Assembly: GCA_029204225.1 (NCBI GenBank)
Contig: CM055109.1
Span: 42,905,054-42,967,053 of the forward strand
DNA length: 62,000 nt
Direction: 5' to 3'
DNA from: Diphasiastrum complanatum
Lineage: Eukaryota > Streptophyta > Lycopodiopsida > Lycopodiales > Lycopodiaceae
A program made the position numbers and the translations under genes. The notes under the pieces are model-generated. The model was not told where the DNA came from. It worked only from the letters and a program-made list of their open reading frames with translations, and did no database searches. Positions 23,063-36,300 of the stretch are shown here, piece by piece; positions within the stretch are counted from its first letter, which is position 1; each line of letters starts with the position of its first letter.

Positions 23063-26000
23063 TGTTGGCCTTCTTTTTATTCTAGTGAGAGATATCACTA
23101 CAAGGGTGTAGAATCAAATTGTGGAATATATAGCAACAATCAAAGGAAGCAGTAGACTAACATATGTTATTTGTAAAGTTTGAGGGATATAATGTATATT
23201 TAGGGCTTCATTTTGCTAAGCGTAACTTTTTACAAGGAAAATCTTAGACAAAGAAATCAGCATAAGCTTAGTTTAACTACTTATTGCCTCCACTTGCCAC
23301 CTTCTACACAGCCTGTAATATTTTCGTGTTAGTTTTACTACATTCAGCTCTTGGGGCAGATAAGGACCTTGCAACAGATTTATCAGGAAATTTTCCTTAT
23401 CTCCCAATAGCCATTCTCCGGATGAGAGTACAACACAGCAGGGTGATGACATCTGGTGCAACATTTGGTACGCTGCATGGATTTCCCCTAGGTTCAGAAT
23501 TGACCAATTCTTACATGAAAATTTTGTAAGCTTTTCTTCTTCAGCCAAAAAGATGACCATTGATTTAGGATTTAGGGTACAGACTACATAAACAGAAGTC
23601 TCAACCTCAACATGTAGATCAGAACAGCCAAGAATCAATCATTGTACTAGTGACTGTATATGGTTGTCAGTTGCATGATACATGTATACTTAGTGATAGT
23701 GTTACAAACTATAGCTACCTAACAACCTATAGTGTTACAAACTAGAGTACTGCATTACCTATGTCAACTTTCAGTGATCATCCATTCACACAACAGTTTT
23801 AACCCTCCAAATATGGCCTTATTAACTAGATTATGGGCCCTGAGTACATCTGGTTATAGTGGCCTGAGCCATTTAGAAACTTGTAGACTGTGTTAAGGAC
23901 AGGAGATCGTAGTGCATAATTTATTATTGGCTTCCTGGAAGGGTACCCTAAGGGCCTTCAGATTAGGATTATAGCAGCAACTCACAGAAGATCCACATTC
24001 AGTTGGTTTTCTCTTGAGTTCTTGTTAGGAGGCTTTACATAAGCTCTTTGTAGGAGATCTGGTGCTTTTCCTGGCTGTGGATGTTGCTCATACAGTGTTT
24101 CTTATAGGAGTTTGCTATATAATCATCATGTCTATCGATTTTTTGCTTGTGGATATGTTCGTAACTACGTTCTGTCACATGGCCAAAGTGAGGTGCCTAA
24201 CCTAGATTTTTACAACTAGCTGAAGCATACAGATATGGACACCAAATTCCAACATGCTATTAAAGTACGAGAGATTAAATGTTTGTTTGGAGTGTCATCT
24301 TGGAAAAATGTTCAAAGAAGAGCTTATCCAATTTAGAGGGAATGAAGAAAATGATCTTATGGGTTAGGAAAAGAGGGATCAATTCAAGAACACAGGAAAC
24401 TTTGAACATTAATTTGGAGGCCTCGTCACTTTGAGCTAGAGTGCAATGGTCGTATTTCCATTGTGTAGGATTGACCAGTGAAGACTACAATAAGGTCTTA
24501 TGCACAGCTACAACATTCCTGTCCACTGTCAACTCATCCTCCTTTTTCTTTGCAGGATTTCCAGGTGAATTTAGATTAGGTCTCACTGAAAGCAACAACA
24601 TTTCTGAAATCTTGTTTTTATATAAAGAGGTGCAGCTTGTAATAATATTAGACAAAATTTTACTTTCGGACAAAATTTTCTGAGATTTCAGGACGTCTGG
24701 TGAATGGTCTAAAAAGAGGAACATGTTTAACTGGACTGAAACAGATCCATAACATCATTAGTGCTGAGTAAATCAACAAAGATTCCTAGAGTCAACATCA
24801 TGCGCTCTTCTAGAGAGTAAACTGCAAAAATTTCAATGTCAAACCAGCATAAAGCATTCGAACTTCAAAGAAACTGTTACTTCCTATGATAAACCTGAAT
24901 GGAAAAGGTTTGAGCCTTTTATTTCAGGCAGTAAGAGACTTTTTTTTAAGTACAGGTTAAGTTACGTTCTTGTTTTGTTGAAGTGTGAAGTTTTGTTCCC
25001 TTGACAAACATTTATGCAAACAAGAATTTTAAATGTTCGTAAGTGCTAGCAAGGTACTGGAATTTATAAGACAGGAAAGTATTCAAATCTTGAAACAGTC
25101 TGCGGGGTAGAAGCTTGCTCCATATGAAAGACATTATATTTATGAAAATAAATGAAATTTATGCCCTCTTTTATGGCTTACAGTATCTCCTATGATTTGT
25201 GCAACTGTAGTAATCATTTTGGAACTCGAGAAGATGCACGTCATTAATATCGAGTACAGTGCTTTGGCTTTGCTTGTTTTATAATCGAAGAAGCTTTCCA
25301 GTCAGCTAGATGTTCCCAAAACAAATTAATTTATAAACTTTTAAACACAACTTTGTGACATGGATTGCTCAATGCTTTGAAATGAGGTTGTAGTTTTAGA
25401 CTTGGATTAACTTGTTTTAGCTCATGATTTAGCCTCTCTATAATAGTGCACACTTTGCACAAATGGCAGCAATACTGCATGCCTCCTCCTTTTTGGATCA
25501 TGCCATAGGTTGCACATATAGCAAATGGTTTTGGTTTTTGTGTTGCTTCAAATGTTTGAGAAATCCTGCTCTCAGGAATTTGAGCTTTTTATTATATTTA
25601 GTTGCTGTATCATGAAGTCTATGGCAGAATGAACTTGATTTGAAGCCTATGTTTCATGTTTCTTTGTACAAAGGAAAAGCTTACCTTTTGCACACCTCAT
25701 GAAGGACGAAACTAGGTAACTATAGGTGTCTTGCCAATGAATACAAATTATCTCTTCTTTACACCAAAGCAATCTAACTCTAGTAAGCTTGCTGCCACTT
25801 CTTCTTAGAGAACAATGCAAGTTTTTTCCCTCTATCAGCCATAGGCACGCAAGTTGTTTTTGTCAAATATTTGCTTACATATGTATGCTATTTGGCACTG
25901 ATCCTCATCAGCATAGATTCACTGTTGACAAAATAAGGATAAAAAGCTGTTAATTTGACTGCCACCTTGCAATACACTGCTATTGTTCACTTTTAAAGAC

Positions 26001-26409
26001 CTGCTCTGACTAAGACCAAAGTGTTTGTTCGTTGACAATCTCGTTTATTATTCTTAGTCACTTGTTGTATCTTGGTGTTGATGGGTGTCTTATGGTGTAT
26101 GCTATGGATATGACGGGTGGATCTTGGTGGGTCTAACGGATATGATATTGGGAGAGCAAATTTTCCTGATGCAGAGTGTGGATGTGGAAAATGATGTCGT
26201 TACAGAGGACCTTGGGGGTTTCATATATTTTTCTCAACTGCCAGACGTGGTAAGGCTTCTTGTCATTACTTTAGAGTGATAGATTCTAGTGCTTAAACTT
26301 CTTGAGCTTTTAGAATCTCAAGCGAATTTTATTTCCTCTTAATCCTTTCTCACTGCTCCTTTCTTCTTTTCCTCTATTTCCAGTTTTGTTCTTTGTTCTC
26401 ACCAGCTTG
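23063..26409. other. Unassigned AT-rich region
   Basis: About 3.3 kb. Short ORFs (for example minus 23,638-23,273 and plus 26,085-26,279) carry no motif I recognise and lack convincing splice context. It could be intergenic or a long 5' intron of the gene at 26,975. Confidence 0.35.
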
Positions 26410-26920
26410 TTGTCCTCCAGAAAGCTTTACCCCCCCAAGCATAATTCCAGTTATCAGGGTTGCCTAGACTATGACAACTCGGAAGTGGTGTTACTAAGCA
26501 GCATTCAATATAGAGAGCCCATTTTTTGTGGACTGCAGATTTATGGGATAAATGCCCATTGCCCCACATGCCCTCTCCAACCCCTTTCCCAATGGCTTTT
26601 AGTGTTGTCCTCCAAAAAGCTTTACCCCAAGCCTAATTCCAACTATCAGGGTTTCACCCAATGGGATTGGCCGAGTTGGTTAGCTTGACATCCAAAGTTT
26701 CTTTGGTCTCATGTTCGAGCCTCCCCTTGGAAACCAAGAAGCAATTATCAGGGTTTCCCAGACCATGACAACTCATAAGTGTTGTTATTAAGCAGCATTT
26801 AATATAGAGAGCCCATTTTTTGTGGACTGCAGATTTATGGGACAAACGCCCATTGCCCCACATGGCCTTTCCAACACATGTCCATCTTCCCTTTCCCAGT
26901 GGCTTTTAGTATTGTCTCCC
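26410..26920. repeat. Tandem duplication of about 195 bp; second copy carries an insertion
   Basis: Copy 1 is 26,410-26,604. Copy 2 begins at 26,605. Both start ttgtcctcca and share agctttacccc, tatcagggtt, tatgacaact-like sequence and gagagcccattttttgtgga. Copy 2 is about 100 bp longer because of the tRNA-like insertion at 26,656-26,745. Confidence 0.9.
26656..26745 (+). mobile_element. Short tRNA-like SINE insertion with target duplication
   Basis: The 90-bp insertion contains TGGCCGAGTTGGTTAG (A box) and GTTCGAGCC (B box), about 36 bp apart. It is flanked by the direct repeat tatcagggtttc (26,644-26,655 and 26,746-26,757). The sister copy of the duplication lacks it, which confirms insertion. 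The size is close to a bare tRNA rather than a long SINE. The A box is most like Leu/Ser tRNAs, but the molecule is not a convincing functional tRNA. Confidence 0.7.
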
Positions 26921-26974
26921 TACTCCTAACTCTGATTCAAGGTTGCCTGTATATTTCTAAGGAGATGCTATTTC

Positions 26975-28149
26975 ATGGCGTCTGATCGGAGATATAAGAT
27001 TTCAAGCCTTGTGCAGGGTCAAAAAGATGACATCTCTGCATTAAAAAGAGACGGCTTGCATATTCACCGATGTCGACTAGAGAAAGAGGTAATGTTTATC
27101 TTCATCTAGTATCACGATTCTTGCATAGTGTATAAGTATGAAATTGATTGATATGTAGGCACCTTTTAGGGGGACTGATACGAAGCTTTAGCTCTTGTTG
27201 AGCGGGAATGAATTGGCATGAAAATTGTGATGAGAAGTCAAAAAGCATAGAATATATTTCATTCTGTCTTGAAGTTTTGTGGTAACTTAATCAAAAACTG
27301 AGTTTCATAAGCTGAATCCTTTGCAGGTTGAAAGATTGCGAGCCACATTACAGCAAGAACAAGAAATCAATTTTGCATTCGAGACTGCTCTGAGGAGTAA
27401 ACCTAGGGCTATTTCAGATTTTGGTCACCTTCCAATAAATGTACCATATATTTTGCATTTGGTTATCAATAACATTTTTTGTTTACAACTAATCTGAGAA
27501 TATTGGCTGTGAATTTGAAGGCAGCCCAGTAATGCTTGATTTTTTTCGAGTTTTAGGGCTTTTTGTGTCGAGAATAATAACTACATGAAGTTTTACTGTT
27601 TTCTAAGCATGTGTACGTCATGCCTTGAAGCTCAAATGTCATGATAGGTCTGAAGCATTTGTAGCATCTCGGGGATTCCCTGAACACCATATGATTATAA
27701 GCTTTACTGAGAACTTCCTTAATCCTGGGATTCACAGAGTGTCAACCTACAAGTTAACAATGTTAAAATCAACAAACAATTTCTTTGTAAGCAAATAAAT
27801 TGATCTCTGTACAATCAAGTTTGCTATCTCCTTATAGCTAGGGTTTCTTCTCAAGGATCATTTTGGCTTGGCTGTTTTTTAAAATTTATCGATGTGTAGG
27901 ACAACTGTGAATGCCTCATTTACTTTTGCTGAGCAAGAGATGTTATTGCAGGCACAGGAACTGCTGGCAGACATAGCAATGCTTGAAGCTGCAATTTCAA
28001 GCTTGGAAGAGCAGATCACTTTATTACTGTCCCACTTAGGACGTGAATGCAGTCAGCATCAAATTCTTGAAACTTTTGATGGCAAACTTTCCTTCAATAT
28101 GTCTCCAGTCCAACAGCTACTCAAAACCCTGAGCATTTCCACATTGTAA
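26975..28149 (+). CDS. MIP1/DUF547-family leucine-zipper protein, N-terminal exons (probably truncated)
   Basis: Three exons join in frame: 26,975-27,088, 27,327-27,440 and 27,952-28,149 (stop TAA), all phase 0 with GT..AG introns. The 141-residue product has H-R-C-R-L-E-K-E-V-E-R-L near the exon 1/2 junction. Exon 3 has A-Q-E-L-L-A-D-I-A-M-L-E-A-A-I-S-S-L-E-E-Q. This is the paired coiled-coil pattern of the plant Lzipper-MIP1 domain found at the N-terminus of DUF547 proteins (ternary complex factor MIP1 type). The family normally continues for several hundred residues to a DUF547 domain, and none is visible before the copia remnant at 28.6 kb. Either the gene is truncated or further exons lie beyond retroelement insertions. 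The start ATG is the first plausible one, but an upstream exon cannot be excluded. Confidence 0.65.
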
Positions 28150-28599
28150 CCTGAGATCTGGTTAAGTACAGCCTTATGTTTTTGAGGCACAACTAAGCAT
28201 GCCATGGCTGCACTTCTAAGTATCATTTCACCGTGGCATATGGATTGTGTTTCCATTCTACATAAGCCTTGTACCTCGGCTGCATACACACCAGCTTTCC
28301 CAATATCCAGTGGCATGTGTACTCGGTAGTTCAAGCTGTATATACTGTGCACCCTACATGGTCTTGTGTCCCATATATGATTATCAGTTGCTTGGAGCCT
28401 GAAATTTGTCAGCAGCTGACTCTCGCTGATGTGGTCCTAGAAAGTGCATTATGTCAAAAGCTCTTTGACACCATCTTCGCAGTGATATCTGGGTAAGCCT
28501 TAAATAAAACATTTGGTGTACTTTGGCATGATGTATGATTTTCTCTCAATCAAACTCAAATAAAAGAGCCGAATTTGAAAATCAGTGAGCAATCTCCTT
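28150..28599. other. Downstream spacer of the MIP1-like exons
   Basis: No DUF547-like coding sequence is seen here. A plus-strand ORF at 28,269-28,496 has no recognisable motif. Confidence 0.35.
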
Positions 28600-29800
28600 T
28601 TGTCTGAGATGTTCAGCACTTTCATGTAGATCTAACTTGAAAATGCCACCATATTTTGATCCATATGTAAGGATCTCATCACCTTTCGTAATGATACAAT
28701 TATTGATATTGTCCACATCAAAACCATCATCAAGCAACTTCCAACACTAATTACATTCTTTGTGAGTTTAGGAATATAGAGTACATTAGAAAGTGATAAA
28801 CTCATAGAAGATTCATGATTCAAGGAAATACTTCCAACTCCTTCAATAGAACATGCATGACCAATAGCTGTGTAGATTGATTTCTTAAGTTCTTGAAAAT
28901 GTTCAATAGAAACAAAAGAACTCTTGGAGTAACCCACGTGTGATGTAGCACCACTATCAATATACCAAGATACATCATTGAAGGGTGTAGAGGAGAAGCT
29001 TGACACTATGAGTGATCCTTCTCCTTCACTTGCAAATGAGTCTTCTTTGGTAATGTTGGCTTGATTGTCTTGATTCGTCTTGTACTTGGAGATAGAAGGA
29101 TGAGATAAATCATTTTTTTCTCCATCGTTGTCTTTGTCCTTTGCTTTGTCCTTGTCCTTCTTGAAGTATTATTGTTGTCCTTTGCCCTTTTCCTCTTGAC
29201 TTGCCCTTGGTGAAGAGTGCTTTGTCATCTCCACCAAACTTCATTGAGAGTTTGTTGATCCTCAGAAACTTGTTCTCTTGCCTGCTTTCTTCAGCAAGTA
29301 GAGCTCCTTGAAGAGTTTCCAATGTTGGTAGCTCCTCCTTAATAGCAAAGGTTTGGACAATGTTTTCATACTCATCTCTTAATCCCTTAAGGATTACTTG
29401 AACAAGTTCATTATTGTTTAGAGTATCTCCAATGCATGCTAAATCTTTGTGAAGATCTTTAACTCTCATGACATAGTTTGAAGCACTCTCATAAACTCTT
29501 TGATAACTAGTAATATCTGATTTCTAAGTGTGAGCAATCTTGATGTGTTCTTTGCTTCATAAATTGTCTTAAGGATGTCCCAAGCCTCCTTGGTCGAGGT
29601 GCAAGAACTAATTCCTCTTAACACTTCATTGGACACATTCATTTTGATAAAATGAAGAGCAATCTTAGATCTCTTCTTGAATGTTTGAGCTTCAAGTTCT
29701 ACTTCAATTCCTAACACAATGTCCATTACATTTGGAAGAACCAATAATGATTCCATTCTTATCTTCCAAATAGCATAGTTGAAGATGTTAACCTCTTACC
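28600..29800 (-). pseudogene. Copia gag and protease remnant
   Basis: The minus-strand frames 29,756-29,466 and 29,469-29,110 match the copia gag (UBN2-like) pattern: A-W-D-I-L-K-T-I-Y-E, then L-K-G-L-R-D-E-Y-E-N, then L-L-A-E-E-S-R. A basic tail follows. 29,006-28,632 has W-Y-I-D-S-G-A-T-S-H-V, the copia protease active site with D-S-G intact, and then N-V-L-Y-I-P. A stop or frame change near 29,100 separates gag from protease. Integrase, RT and RNase H are absent, so the element is truncated at about 28.6 kb. Confidence 0.8.
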
Positions 29801-30575
29801 ATGTTCCAAGAGATATGAACCCATGGATGTCATGTTCTATTTGGGAAATTTTTTTAGTAATGACAAAAAAAATGGAATTGAATATATTGCTTCTCTCTCA
29901 ACCTATGATCTAACTTGAAATGTTGATCCAATCTATTGAAATCTTGCAACAAAATATGTGAGATCTTGCTCACAACAGAGAATCAATCAACTTGGATTTG
30001 AATCTAGTCTCTATCTAGTGATGAAGCACTTACAAGTTTGATGTCAACTTCTTCCATGAGTTTCAAGGAATTAAAAACACTCTAGGCTCTCACATGCAAC
30101 TCAAACACAACTCACTTGTGTCAATTGATGTGGCTATGACTTCAAAAACTTGTCTAAACAATTCTATCTTTGACTGGAATACTCAGAAATGGATTTTGAA
30201 TCAAAGAAACAAATCAAAAGTGGCCACACAGGTCTAGGCGACCTACCCAGCCTACTTCAAGTGCTTACAACTCTTGCTAGGCTCATCAGAATGATTTGAA
30301 ACCAATTGCAATGGAAAGTAGACTTCTCTAGCTTTTCAGCAAGCTATATTGTCAATATCTTTGGATGAAGTATAAGGGAGAACAAAAGGACTGAAATGGG
30401 TTGGATTTCACACGTGTGAACAACCTGAAATCCGTACATCCTCTGTTCAGATCTGATCATTACATGAATGATTTCTATAATTCACAAGATCGTCAAAAAG
30501 TGATAGAAAATTGTGAAATCCTGCTTCCTAGATTTCTCATGCATAGACTGATTATAGCATTAAAAGCTTAGTATG
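29801..30575 (-). other. 5' untranslated leader of the copia remnant
   Basis: The stretch between primer-binding site and gag start, with no coding content. It is expected leader sequence for this orientation. Confidence 0.4.
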
Positions 30576-30587
30576 GCTCTAATACCA
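30576..30587 (-). other. Copia primer-binding site
   Basis: The minus strand reads TGGTATTAGAGC, close to the TGGTATCAGAGC that plant copia elements use to pair with initiator Met tRNA. It lies directly next to the presumed LTR end (TTCACA on the minus strand). Confidence 0.7.
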
Positions 30588-31330
30588 TGTGAAGAAACCA
30601 ACAAGTACACACGTGTGAGGAAACCACAAATGTGTTAATGACCTTCCCTAAACTTGTGATAGCACGTGAACCACATTTAGAGTGAAATTGACAATCTAAC
30701 ACTAGAATCCAAGGCTAGATCACAATCTATAATGCATATAATCAAAAGAAATTACATTCCACACGTGTGGGAAAGTACAATGAAACTTTATTATATGAGA
30801 AAAAGGGTCTTCTCAAGTAGAGAGAGAATCACATTACGAGCTTACAATTACAAAATCCAGATTGACATGAATTTGCTACAATGCTTGATTCATCATCAAG
30901 AATAGTGAGGATTCTCACTTACATATATAAGAAATGATGATTGCTCCTGGTAGTACTAGCATGTAGCTCCTTTTGTCCACATCTACATGTGTAATCTACC
31001 AAAATAGTGACACATATCATTTTGCATGCGTGTTTATCCACTTACTTCTACCTCCTTTCTACATGTGGCAATTTCTACACTACTAATGTACAAATTCACT
31101 TGCACGTGTCCATAACATAACAACTCTTGCATGCCTTGCATGTCACTTTGGACAATTAGGACTTTATGCATTTATGGTACCTTGAGTTTCTACTAGCCCA
31201 AATTTGGCCATTTCATAATCTAAATCTACATGCATGTCACAGATGACAACTAGACATTATTGCATGTGATGTAGCTCGAGTTCCTACAAAGCTAATTTTG
31301 ATATTTACAAGTAACACTATATGCAAGATG
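30588..31330 (-). repeat. Probable 5' LTR of the copia remnant
   Basis: It begins (plus coordinates) with tgtgaagaaacc directly beside the primer-binding site. A minus-strand TATA-like CTTATATATG lies at 30,922-30,931. The outer end is uncertain, because the 3' LTR is missing. Confidence 0.45.
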
Positions 31331-32190
31331 AAAATTTTCATCAACTCCAAAAGTCAAGTTGAATGGCTTTTTTATTTTCACATTTATTTATTTATTTATC
31401 AAGCATTAGATGATTCAATCAATCAACGAACATTCGAAATCAGATGACCATTATAATTAATCAACAGACAAAATAGATGTAATTACATTGATTAGATTCA
31501 AACGAAATTGTTAAAATAAGCTATCAAATGATCTTCAAATCATTGTAGCCATTATAGAATCAGAGCTAGTTTCGAGTATGCGGTTACTACTACAAATGTT
31601 TTGTGCTCATCATTTCATCCGACTTGTATTTCTCGACTCATTGTCTTATTGTGTTCAGAATTACGTCAGTGTGAATGTTATCTACTCTGCTTTATCATTT
31701 TGTCCAATGCTGCTCTTACAGATTTGTCTAAACTGTCTATTGTTTTCACATGTAAGAGTCATTCGACTTTGTGTTTGTCTACGTAATCGACCCTATCGAT
31801 TCTGACGACTTCAAAATTAGAATTATATAGAATCAGTCGAGTTCTACGACTCACCATCCTGGTTCAATTTGATAGGCATAGCACATGCATCGAGAGATTC
31901 CATCCAATCCCTATTTTTGACCTCAACTGCTTGATATTAGAGGCTTTCGATAGAATCCGATTCTATCGACTGATAGAATAACCATTTTTTGTTTTGATAA
32001 TAGCACTAGATTTTTTTAAATTAAGTCACTGATAGTTATCACTATCATTTAGACTAAAGTTTCACATGAATTTCCAAAGCAATGCTAATATCATCGTAGA
32101 CAAGCTCGATAACTACCATATGTGAAAACTATGCTAATGGCTAAAGAGATGTTGTCATATGTGTCGAGGTCAAACCCTAAGCAGACGACA
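31331..32190. other. Unassigned spacer
   Basis: No gene recognised. The right part runs into a plus-strand copia gag fragment. Confidence 0.3.
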
Positions 32191-32194
32191 CAAC

Positions 32195-32870
32195 AATCTC
32201 CAGATGGAAGCTAAAGGATGGCAAAGTCTTCGCGCTGATCATCCTCAACATCACAGATATACAAATCGACCATGTATCTGAAGCTCAGACATTGAAAGAA
32301 GTATGGGACATCTTGAGCACATTGTACGACGTGAGAGACGTAACCTCCAAGTTGCATCTCAAGAGAAGACTCTTCTCCCTCATGATGGCCAATGGTAATT
32401 TACTACAGAATGACATTAACCAATTCAAGAACCTCTTGCAACAAGTGGTTGTTATCGGATCAGTCATTGACAATCAAGATGCAGTAATGGCACTACTATC
32501 GAGTCTAACATCCACGTATGAAAATTGGGTAATAATCATCAAGACACACTCATATTTAACTCTATCAAGAGTTATCACTATGTTGCTGCAGGAAGAGAAT
32601 GGAAAGAACATAGACTCGCATGCCCTTTATGCAAACAGAAGCTCGAATAAGCTGAAGAAGAAAGCCCCAACACCACTCAAGTTGAATCAGAAACTGACAT
32701 AGAGTCAAGAGCAGTCATCGAATCTACAAACAAAGAAGAAGATGTTCTACAAGTGCTGCAAGTGCACCAACCACGAGATTCAAAATTGCAGGATACTAAA
32801 ACAACAAGAAGCAATCAAATCAACAAGCGAATGCAACTACAGAAACATCCCATGCCCCCAGTGATGAAGT
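32195..32870 (+). pseudogene. Copia gag fragment with zinc-knuckle remnant
   Basis: The plus strand reads D-G-K-V-F-A-L-I-I-L-N-I, then L-K-E-V-W-D-I-L-S-T-L-Y-D, then L-L-S-S-L-T-S-T-Y-E-N-W (32,292-32,702), the copia gag pattern. A stop at 32,700-32,702 precedes K-C-x-K-C-T-N-H-E-I-Q-N-C (about 32,750-32,790), a damaged zinc knuckle. No pol follows in this orientation, since the next 5 kb holds a copia element on the opposite strand. Confidence 0.75.
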
Positions 32871-33119
32871 GCACAAAAATGCATTCATGATCAACCATAA
32901 AAAAGCATCAAACGACAGCTTTGTTAGACATAACTAAACATTCACCTCTCAGTTTAGTAATCACTAGTTATCCGTGAGCTCAAATCTGTAAGGCTCCCGT
33001 TATGAGGAGAAGCCATAATTGAGCACAGTTGCTAGTATGAAGTCTAATGTGAGACCATGATGGTTAGGAGATGGCTAGATTGCATAGTAGGAAGTTCTGG
33101 GGGGTTCGAGGAGTGGAGC
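32871..33119. other. Short spacer
   Basis: Nothing recognised. It ends at the copia LTR, with ggagc as the last five bases (33,115-33,119). Confidence 0.4.
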
Positions 33120-33379
33120 TGTCAATAATCAGATTTGCAACATCAAGCATTCACCATAAGCAATCACAAGAAGCCGGAAGAAGAACACGCACTATCAATC
33201 TATCACACTACAGTCATATTGAATATAAAATGTACATATAAACCCTGAACCCTGATAGAGAGAGAAAACCTACGAATAGACTAATAGACTAGCCTACGAC
33301 TAATTACAGCTGGTAACAACTGTCAACATTAATGTACATTGTAAACAGTAACAACGAAGTTTATCATTGATTTCTAACA
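33120..33379 (-). repeat. 3' LTR of the copia element
   Basis: It starts (minus) TGTTAGAAATC next to the purine tract. I place its end at TTGACA (plus 33,120). A minus-strand TATATG/TTTATA patch near 33,225-33,245 would be the promoter. The inner boundary is inferred from the TG..CA rule, because the second LTR is not fully comparable. Confidence 0.6.
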
Positions 33380-36300
33380 CTCTCCCTCAATGATAAAATT
33401 ACATTCTTCTATCCCTAATAGAGTATGAAACCTCTCAAATTTACATCTACCTAATGACTTAGTAAAAATATCTACCATTTGATCTTCAGATTTACAAAAA
33501 ACAAGATCAATGGGTCCATAAAAAATTTTCTTTCGAATAAAATGATAGTGTATTTCGATGTGCTTGGTTCGAGCATGTAAAACTGGATTTTTGGCAAGGT
33601 GAATGCAGCTTTGATTGTCGCAAGATATGATAGTCGCATTCACCTGTGGCTGATCTAAATCCACAAGCAATCTTCGTAACCATACCGTTTCTTGTGTAGC
33701 ATTGTTGAGTGCTCGATATTCAGCTTCCGTTGATGATAAAGCTACTGTAGGTTGCCTTTTGCTGTTCCATGAAATTGCAGCTGTAGCATAACTGAATATA
33801 TGACCACTAGTAGATCTTCTGTCATCAATATTACCTGCCCAATTGACATCTGTATAACCTACCAACATTGGAGCTTCAGGCTGATCATACTTCAAACCAA
33901 AATTCAATGTCCCTCGAATGTATCTGAGAATACGTATAGCAGACTTCCAGTGTGCTTGACTAGGATCTTGCATAAATTGACTAACAACACCAACAACATA
34001 AGAAATATCAGGTCGTGTGTGTCAAATAAATCAAACTACCCACCAGCTGTCTATACAAATGAGTATCCACTTTTTCAGATTCATCATATGCAGTAAGCTT
34101 CATGTTGACATCCATAGGTGTACTCAAGGGCTTACAATCCTGCATATTGAACTTATAAAACAAATCTCGTGCATATTTGCTTTGTGTAAGAAAGATCATG
34201 TCTTATTTTTTCCATACTTCAATGCCAAGACAATAGTGCATCGATCCTAGATCACTCATGTCAAAACCATTGGAAACATTTGATTTGATTTCATTAATTA
34301 ACCTCTCATTACTTCCTGTAATAATCAAATCATCCACGTACAACACAATGAACACTATATTTGAATCTTGCCTTAGAATGTAAAGATTAGAATCAACATC
34401 ACTCGTTACCATTCCCCTTCGCTTGAAGTGCTCATCAATGCAAGAGTACCATGCTCGTGGTGCTTGCTTCAATCCAAATATGGCTTTGTTGAGTTTGCAA
34501 ATCAAATGACCTCTTCCTGGCTCAACAAACCCTTGAGGTTGCTCTAAATATACCTCTTCATCCAATACTCCATTAAGAAAAGCAGATTTGACGTCTATTT
34601 ACTGGATTTTCCAACCATAGAAAGCAAAAATTGGAATGATAGAACGGATAGTTACCATTTTGGCTACAAGCGCGAAGGTCTCCTCAAAGTCTATACCTTC
34701 CTACTGATCAAAACCTCTTGCAACTAATTGTGTCTTGTACTTGTTGAGTTGCCCATCCACTCCATACTTCGTCTTGTAGATCCACTTACATGTGATAGGC
34801 ATCTGACCATCAGGTAGCTCAACCAAGTCCCACGTTTTGTTCTTTGATATAGCCTCCATTTCTGTTTCCATAGTTGCATGCCACTCCTTGTGTTCCTTTG
34901 CTTCATTGAAAGTTTTAGATTCTTGAGTCATCAAGATGGATCCCATTAGGGCTAGATTCATCTCTAATCTTGCAGGAGGTTTTCGATTTCTACTTGATCT
35001 TCTAAGCTCTCCCTGCTCACTAGATTCGGGAGTATCTCCCTTCTTTGCACCATCTGTGACTGATAAGTACCATTTAGGTACTCTCTTGGGAATTTCAGCA
35101 TCAGGCTTGCCTTTGTCCAATGGATTTTCTATATCAAAATCCACTTCCTTCTTGACCTATACTTTCGCTCCCTCATCAAAAGGTTCAGTGATTACTTCAG
35201 ATTGTTCACCTTGGCCCATCTTGTCAAAGGTAGCATCCCTAGAAATTAGAAGCTTGTTTGCATTTGTGTCATACATCCTGTATGCCTTGGCCTTCTCATC
35301 AAATCCAAAGAAAATACACTTGATAGCTTTTCATCCATTTCCTTCGTTTCTCATCAGGAATATGAGCATAAGCATCACAACCAAATACTCTCAAATGAAA
35401 AATATTAGGTTTCTTTCCAGTAATAGCTTCATGAGGTGTCTTACCTTCCACGGATTTTGTAGGACACCGATTCAAGATGTGCGTAGCTGTGCTACAAGCT
35501 TCTGCCCAAAAGGTGTTTGGCAGACCCTTGCTTTTGAGCATCGCCCTGGCCATCTCAACAATAGATCTGTTCTTTCGTTCTGCAACTCCATTTTGCTGTG
35601 GTGAATAAGGTGTTGTAGTCTGCCTCTTGATCCCTTGATCTTTGCAAAAATCAATAAATTTTGTCGAAAAATACTCACCACCTTCATCAAATCTCAAAGT
35701 TTTGATGCAACATCCTGTTTGCTTTTCAACTAATGCCTTGAATTCCTTGAACTTAGCAAAAGCATCTGATTTCTTGCTTATGAAATAAATCCAAATGCAT
35801 CTGCTAAAATCATCAATGAAGGTGATAAAGTAATAGTAGCCACTAAGAGATCAAGTCTGCATAGGTCCACATAGATCACTGTGGACGATCTAAGATGCCA
35901 CTGGCTCTCTTGCTCCACTTTTGGGAAACCTCTCTGTGTTGTTTTCCCAAAATGCAACCTTCACAAATTTTTCCTTCAAAAGAAATATCAGGCAATCCTA
36001 TAACTAGATTACCTCTTTTGAGAATATGTAAACTTTGGGCACTAATATGACCGAATTGTTGATGCCAAAGATCACTTCGACTATCAACTGTGCTTACCAT
36101 AGCTTGAGCAAAAGATCTCGCATTCAATTTGTAGAGTCGATTCCCGTTGACTCTGGCTCCTGTAGCAATCACTTTGTAGTGATTCTTGATGTCTTTGACA
36201 AGACATTTGTCACTGTCAAACTCAACCTTGAGTTGTTGATCAGCCATTGTCCCAACAGATAGTAGATTGTTAGCTAAGCCAGGTACATATTGCACATTGA

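Noticed and set aside
23273-23638. 121-codon minus-strand ORF
   Set aside because: No motif, no splice context and average composition. An ORF of this length is expected by chance in a 62-kb window.
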